Assembly: GCA_000431275.1 (NCBI GenBank)
Contig: HF989212.1
Location: forward strand, 15,846 to 41,514
Length of the DNA: 25,669 nucleotides
Source: Prevotella sp. CAG:755
Lineage (GTDB): Bacteria > Bacteroidota > Bacteroidia > Bacteroidales > Bacteroidaceae
Reading direction: 5' to 3'
Under the pieces are notes generated by a model. That model did no database searches, was not told the DNA's origin, and saw nothing but the letters and a program-made list of their open reading frames with translations. Position 1 is the first letter of the stretch, and each line of letters starts with the position of its first letter. The translations under genes were made by a program, and so were the position numbers. Below, piece after piece: positions 24,914-25,669 of this stretch.

Positions 24914-25669
24914 TTACACTGTTGCGTCTAACTGTTTTGTAATAAAATTTCTTATTTTCACCATATCGTCTGGTGAAAACCATTGTATAGACGGGTCACG
25001 CCGGAACCAAGTCATTTGTTTGCGCGAATAAACCCGCGAGTTACGTCGCACTTTATCCAAAGCAAAATCCAACGTCCATTCGCCGTCAAAATAGCGGAAG
25101 AGTTCCTTATATCCCACCGTGTTCAAAGCGTTAAGGTGGCGATATGGATAAACACGGCGCGCCTCGTCGAGCAAGCCGCGGTCCATCATCATACCAACAC
25201 GCCGGTTGATTCGGTCGTATAATTCTTCACGCTCTCGGGTCAAGCCAATCTTTATGATGCGAAATGGGCGCTCCTTAGTAGCCCGTACTCGAAATGTGGA
25301 ATAGGGCCTGCCTGTCATATAACAGATTTCGAGTGCATGAACCACACGCTTGGTGTTACGGACGTCGCACTGGGCATAATAGTCGGGATCAAGCAGTTTC
25401 AGCTCGGCACTGAGAGCATCAAGTCCCCGCTCTTCCAAACGCTGAAGCACACTGGCACGCGTATCGGCATCTACCGAGGGCATGTCGTCTATGCCTTGGC
25501 ATACCGCGTCAATATAGAGCATGGAACCACCACTAAGCATAGCCACGTCATGCTTGCCGAACTGCTTGCCCAAAACAGCCAAAGCTTCGGTTTCATAACG
25601 GGCGGCGCTGTAATAATCGGTCAAGCTCAAAGTGCCCACAAAGTAATGACGCACCCGCGCCTGCTCTTC
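24914..25669 (-). CDS. miaA: tRNA dimethylallyltransferase, 5' end cut off by the window
   Basis: 251 codons of an open frame running off the window edge. The missing N-terminus (about 50 residues) would hold the P-loop. The enzyme adds a dimethylallyl group to A37 of tRNAs reading UNN codons. Visible family motifs are [17 protein letters not shown] at the start of the fragment, [39 protein letters not shown], and the C-terminal [14 protein letters not shown] and [15 protein letters not shown]. An internal GTG at 25654 is not the true start, because the conserved frame continues upstream to the edge. The stop lies 5 nt before the promoter-like element of the PBP gene. Confidence 0.93.
   Translation of the reverse strand, partial: EEQARVRHYFVGTLSLTDYYSAARYETEALAVLGKQFGKHDVAMLSGGSMLYIDAVCQGIDDMPSVDADTRASVLQRLEERGLDALSAELKLLDPDYYAQCDVRNTKRVVHALEICYMTGRPYSTFRVRATKERPFRIIKIGLTREREELYDRINRRVGMMMDRGLLDEARRVYPYRHLNALNTVGYKELFRYFDGEWTLDFALDKVRRNSRVYSRKQMTWFRRDPSIQWFSPDDMVKIRNFITKQLDATV

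Overview
The window looks like a chromosomal segment of a fairly GC-rich member of the Bacteroidales (Bacteroidaceae/Prevotellaceae-like; genus not resolvable by eye). Three things point there: several families typical of that order (DUF4924, DUF5715, a two-domain PurM of about 390 residues, a ClC protein with paired CBS domains); the near absence of Shine-Dalgarno sequences; and repeated matches to the Bacteroidetes -7 promoter element TAnnTTTG just upstream of transcription-unit starts. I see no tRNA, rRNA, CRISPR array, insertion sequence or prophage gene. Most of the window is ordinary core genome.

Layout. (1) 70-7200, plus strand, is a tightly packed probable operon: LysE-type exporter, DUF4924, dTDP-4-dehydrorhamnose reductase (rfbD), release factor 3 (prfC), a YrdC/Sua5-type protein, a ClC-CBS anion transporter and methionyl-tRNA formyltransferase (fmt). 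It ends at a long hairpin (7263-7324) shared with the convergent DUF5715 gene. (2) 7348-8157, minus, is DUF5715, diverging from phoH-purC (8247-10201, plus), which ends at a good intrinsic terminator. (3) 10649-12158, plus, is the demethylmenaquinone methyltransferase gene and aroE, followed by a 30-bp-stem hairpin. (4) 12396-16561, plus, is a TPM-domain protein, LemA, purM, a small membrane protein and prfA, followed by a hairpin. (5) 16562-17008 is a gene-free stretch with a 21-nt tandem repeat, leading into a DUF4153 membrane protein (to 18733). (6) pyrF and an HD-domain phosphohydrolase follow on the plus strand. (7) 21196-25669, minus, is miaA (cut by the window end), a class A penicillin-binding protein and a DUF3089 hydrolase.

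Functionally the window mixes translation and tRNA modification (prfA, prfC, fmt, YrdC-like, miaA), nucleotide synthesis and turnover (purC, purM, pyrF, HD hydrolase), quinone and aromatic synthesis (menG, aroE), and cell-envelope functions (PBP1a, DUF5715, TPM/LemA, rfbD).

No complete, clearly new system is evident. The most interesting details are: the decaying 21-nt repeat array that reads as a heptapeptide repeat; a near-duplicated promoter region shared by the TPM and DUF4153 genes; a zinc-peptidase-like motif in DUF5715; a ClC protein in which two functionally important positions differ from the E. coli exchanger; and a common core sequence in three terminator-like hairpins.
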